Assembly: GCA_958295665.1 (NCBI GenBank)
Contig: OY282560.1
Location: 190,374,561-190,438,560 of the forward strand
DNA length: 64,000 nucleotides
Direction of reading: 5' to 3'
Source: Tipula vernalis
Taxonomy: Eukaryota; Arthropoda; Insecta; Diptera; Tipulidae
A program made the position numbers and the translations under genes. Below, piece after piece: positions 60,465 to 64,000 of the stretch. A model generated the notes under the pieces. That model was given only the letters and a program-made list of their open reading frames with translations. It searched no databases and was not told where the DNA came from. Position 1 is the stretch's first letter, and the number at the start of each line of letters is the position of its first letter.

Positions 60465-60904
60465 GCTGTAGTGCCAAAAATAAGTGGTTGGATAAACGCT
60501 CCATCTAAAATCAAATATTTAATTAGTAATTTGTAATTTAACTATTATTAGAAATTTGTACTTACTTTATTTACATCAAAATATTAACTAAATAATTAAA
60601 AGTTTGTAACTGACAATAACATATTGTACACAGAAAAATTTCAAAATTTTACCAATCTACTTGTTTGGAGATGGCAGCTTGGATGTACAAGAGACAAAAA
60701 CTGATAACGATACTTAGCGCCATTAAAAGAAAGCTGAGTCACAATTTTTCTGTAATTTTTCAATTCGTTTTGACTAAAGTTGAAAAAATCATCAATAGGA
60801 AAAGAAGTTTACACTAACAAGTTTTATTTATACATAACATACGTTTTGGTTGATTTGAATTGGGCGCGATAATTATAACGACCGCGTGGTCGTTAAAATT
60901 TGAG
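60465..60904. other. Spacer, possibly BEL/Pao 5' LTR region
   Basis: This region is directly upstream of the BEL/Pao Gag. The segment ttgggcgcgataattataac near 60860 could be near a primer-binding site, but no LTR can be outlined without a second copy. Confidence 0.3.
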
Positions 60905-60910
60905 CTATAA

Positions 60911-61830
60911 TTGAGGTGTGAAGTGATATTTAATGAACATATGGAGACAGAAGCCAAATTAAAATCATTAAAGGCTGCAGGAGGCTCTATAAAGGGCCAA
61001 ATGACAAATCTTTATAATTTTGTGCAAACAGTAGTCGTTAATGAGGTTTTAGACGGGTTTCAGTTTAAGATCGCACGTGCTAAGGTGCAACTCCAACAGT
61101 TTGCAGTCATTATAAATAAGATGTACGAGTTGGATTCCACCCATGAAAGCGACATAATTGACTTCGCTGTACAGTTCTTTTTAGTTCTATCTTTTCAGTT
61201 AAATATAACATCAACAATCTTGTGATATTACGGTAAACCATTGCATGAACGCATCAATAGCGGGAATAAAGGTGAGACTCCCAAAAATCAATATAAAATC
61301 GGTCACAGGACAACAAAATTCAAGAAAATTCTACTATTTTGAAGCTTTTAGAAATTTGTGTGAATGATACGACAGGAACAAACAAAATCAGGTCAGGACG
61401 ATGAACATTCGAGAGTTATTGGATACTTCGGACGAGGATATTAGATGGCTGAAGCCATTGCGGAAGAAAGCCGAATACAGGAATATTTGGTTACTTCAAA
61501 TTCTAGAAGACAAATAGGATCCAAATACCAGAGTATTGTGGGCCCAAGCATCATGTACTAAAGAATTACTAACTCTGGACGACCTTTTCAAGTGCTGAAG
61601 ACATTAAAGCGTGTCGGCTATGGAAAATCGAACATGCGTTATCAGACTGTGATAAATTCAAGATGCTGTCAATTTTAGAATGAAGGCAGATCATAAAATC
61701 AGATAATCGTTGTTTTAACTGTCTGAGAATAAATCATCCAGTATTCAGGTTTTTGTCGGAGTCGAGATGCAGTATTTGTGGGAGAAAACAACATACGTTC
61801 CTGCACTTAAGAAGCCATTGGTTGCACAGT
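60911..61830 (+). pseudogene. BEL/Pao Gag remnant
   Basis: The first frame (60911-61225) has KLKSLKAAGGSIKGQMTNLY and a helical continuation. Later, LQILEDK, a stop, DPNTRVLWAQAS and KELLTLDDLFKC (about 61495-61590) match the BEL/Pao Gag middle region. Two Cys/His motifs, CFNCLRINH and CSICGRKQHTFLH (61711-61806), are the BEL-type C-terminal knuckles. Several stops and shifts separate these parts. Confidence 0.75.
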
Positions 61831-62243
61831 ACGCTTTTAACCAGATTAACAAGCAGCCTGTATCAACAATGGGTACTCAGGCTCAACAAATTCTGCATGC
61901 TGGCAAACATAAACAATTGCATTATTCTTACAGCTCTAGTGAAGGTATTTGATATTTGCTAGAAAGAACGTTGTCTAGGTTCAGTATCTATGTTTATTTC
62001 GGAAAGATGTTGGAATCGACTAAAACTCTCATGGCAACCCAATAAGACGATTTGGTATGGCATTGGTAAAACAGGATCTCTTGTCACTAAATCCAAACCG
62101 AAGCGATTGTAATGACCAAGTTATATAATATAAATTTAAATTTAGCTGATCCCCACTTTAACATAATGAAGGACATTAATATAATTTTATAAGACAATGT
62201 CATGGCCAATGAAACCATATTTGGATAGGTATTAGTTTGAGAA

Positions 62244-64000
62244 ATGAAATCGCCTGAATTGCCATCAACACCTTGCCTAACGAGTCAATCAAATTCAGAT
62301 GCCGCAGGATTAGATACCGCCTTAAAACTATTTTGGGAAATAGAAGACATTTCAACGTCGAATGTGACGTTTATTCAAGGAAACGACATGCAGAATTGCA
62401 GATGGAAGGTTCTTGGTGTAACTATTGGGATGATCAATGGATCTGGCAATTAGTGGACTTAGGTCAATTTAGCGGAAGTTCGGAAGAACCAAGTCATTCA
62501 AGGAGGTTTACATTAATTTTATGGAAGAGTATCGTCAACTTGGACATTATGGTGGAAATAACCAATTCAGAAAATCCACATGTCAATGTAGACCACACCA
62601 TGGAATAGTTTTTGGGGGTTTGTGGGACCAAGAGCGCAGCCAATATTACATTCTATCTTGATGCGGTTTCAGCTACACAAGATTGCCATTAGCGTGGACA
62701 TCGAGGAAATATATCGCTAGATCTTGGTTTTTAAACAACGATAGACGATATCAGAGTCTTAAATGAAATCGCAAATGAAAGTTAGAATGAATTTCCTCAG
62801 CTTTGAATGTTCTGAAGAATAAGTATGTGGATATTTGGAGCCCAAACCATTGAAGATGCACTGCAAATTAAGGAGGTGCGGGAACGAAATTAAGAAAATG
62901 GATTTCAAATTCAATTGAATATCTGCACAACACGGGTAGAAGGTAGAATTGAGCCAATAAAGGATATTTCCAACTTAACAACTATGGTGAAGGCTCTAGG
63001 CTTATAATAGGACTCGAAGGAAGATAACTTTACATATCGTGTAGACCTAAGCATTGGTATATACAAACGTAGATTGCTGTTATTTTCTTAGATTAAGATG
63101 ACGAACTTCCGCCAGCGATACAGCAAAAATGGCTAACAATTCGTGAGGATCTAAAGCACTTGGAAAGGTAAAGATTCAAAGATGGCTACACTCACACAGC
63201 CCACAAAAGGATGCTGAGTTGCCCAATGAGGCAAGAGGATCCAGTTGTCACATATTCGTTGCAAAATCAAAGGTGGCTCTCTCCAAAACCATTTCAGTCG
63301 CACGTTTGGAGTAATGTGCAGCGCTTTTGTTATCAAACCTTGTAACATCTGTGAAAGAGATTTATGAAAACCATACGAATGTTACTTGCTGGACAGATTC
63401 CATGATAGTACTTGATTGGTTATGCGATGAGCTAAATCGGTGGAAGACATTTATGGGAAATCGTACCTCCCAAATTCTGTATTAAGTACCAAGAGTAAAT
63501 TAGCGACATGTTCCAACGAAAGACAGTCCGTCAGACTGCGCTTCTAGAAGCATTTTAGCACAAGATGTGATCAATATTAAACTATGGTTGAAAGCCCCAG
63601 AGCGGGTATGTTTTGATTCACAAAATGGGCCGTGCCAACAAAAAAGTTATGGGTTTTTCAAATTATGGTAACAGAATGCAGTCCAATTGAATTTCCAAAC
63701 TAATTATTCGAAAGAATATCATCGTTGAAGAAGACAATCAATGTGGCGCAATACTTAGCTGTCCAATAACAACTGTTGAAATGGAAGAGGCTACCAAATG
63801 TGCTGTAAGTCTGTTCAGAGGGAGCATACGAGTAACGAAATTACCACTATACGACAAGCAAAGCCGCTCAAAACATCATTGGCTGGTCTAAAACCGTTTT
63901 TGGATTAAAAGAAACCACTCGATGATCAGCTATTCAATGAAGCATCCTATAATTCTACCCACATCATCAAGTTTAACGAATTGAATCATAGAAGAAAATC
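62244..64000 (+). pseudogene. BEL/Pao Pol remnant (RT, RNase H)
   Basis: LKLFWEIEDIS (62320 region) and FMEEYRQLGHYGG (about 62518) precede the RT. ILHSILMRFQLHKIA and VDIEEIYR (62650-62725) carry the first catalytic Asp, and a short block near 62850 resembles TIEDALQIKE. RNase H is well recognisable despite stops: DDELPPAIQQKW (63100), AKSKVALSKTISVARLE (63265), CAALLLSNLV, CWTDSMIVLDWL (63390), RWKTFMGNRTSQI (63440) and DSPSDCASRSI (63520). The YVDD block and the integrase were not identified with confidence. Many stops make it non-functional. Confidence 0.78.

Larger units (their letters stand above)
60905..64000 (+). mobile_element. BEL/Pao LTR retrotransposon, degraded, continues past window
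   Basis: Plus-strand order is Gag (60911 to about 61830), a poorly readable protease zone, RT (about 62320-62930) and RNase H (about 63090-63600), continuing toward the integrase at the window edge. The RT and RNase H motif style is that of BEL/Pao elements. The 3' LTR lies outside the window. It is the only LTR element here on the plus strand. Confidence 0.82.

Overview
This window reads as AT-rich, gene-poor nuclear DNA of an insect, most likely a fly (Diptera, probably Brachycera). The basis is the mix of transposable elements: an RNase H-bearing LOA/I-group LINE, a Jockey-clade LINE, Ty3/Gypsy and BEL/Pao LTR elements, a Penelope-like element, PIF/Harbinger and hAT DNA elements and a tRNA-derived SINE. 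Frequent tatatgtacata-type motifs, common in fly intergenic DNA, agree with this. I found no host protein-coding gene, rRNA or genuine tRNA. Almost everything recognisable is mobile DNA, nearly all of it broken, plus four simple-sequence arrays.

Layout. 1-2621: 5'-truncated LOA-type LINE (copy 1). 2830-3540: tail of a Penelope-like element with a GIY-YIG nuclease, abutting a Ty3/Gypsy element (3545-8439) that keeps its 5' LTR, primer-binding site, a SAP-domain Gag and a decayed Pol. 8690-9240: PIF/Harbinger remnant. 9470-11435: Jockey-clade fragment. 11436-20200: AT-rich spacer holding two fold-back elements built from inverted tandem repeats of about 160 bp (15650-17558 and 19190-20200). 20828-22622: SINE copy A against a second Gypsy fragment. 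22623-24834: DNA transposon with TIRs of about 390 bp rich in AAGATGGCGG motifs. 24990-25143: (TA)n. 27601-29793: a 2.2 kb hexanucleotide array growing out of a fold-back relic. 32833-35848: DNA transposon with a three-exon transposase and subterminal motif arrays. 36717 to about 45000: hAT element split by a full-length LOA LINE (copy 2, 39041-44650) with a 13-bp target-site duplication. 47291-50113: a 2.8 kb, essentially perfect heptanucleotide array. 53713-54112: a second hexanucleotide array, ending inside the reverse transcriptase of a third Gypsy fragment (54125-55990). 58660-59690: remnant of another LINE. 60090-60453: full-length SINE copy B with an 11-bp target-site duplication. 60905-64000: BEL/Pao element running off the window.

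How it fits together. Insertions are nested (LINE into hAT; DNA transposon and SINE against Gypsy) and differ in age: the two LINE copies look only about 1-2 percent diverged by eye, while the Harbinger, hAT, Jockey and 58.6 kb LINE remnants are riddled with stops and frameshifts. Most coding elements, including all three Gypsy elements, lie on the minus strand. That would fit an oriented piRNA-cluster-like locus, but this is only a hypothesis. The least familiar content is the pair of DNA transposons at 22.6-24.8 kb and 32.8-35.8 kb. Their transposases belong to families I cannot assign to a named superfamily and seem to share a catalytic-block layout.
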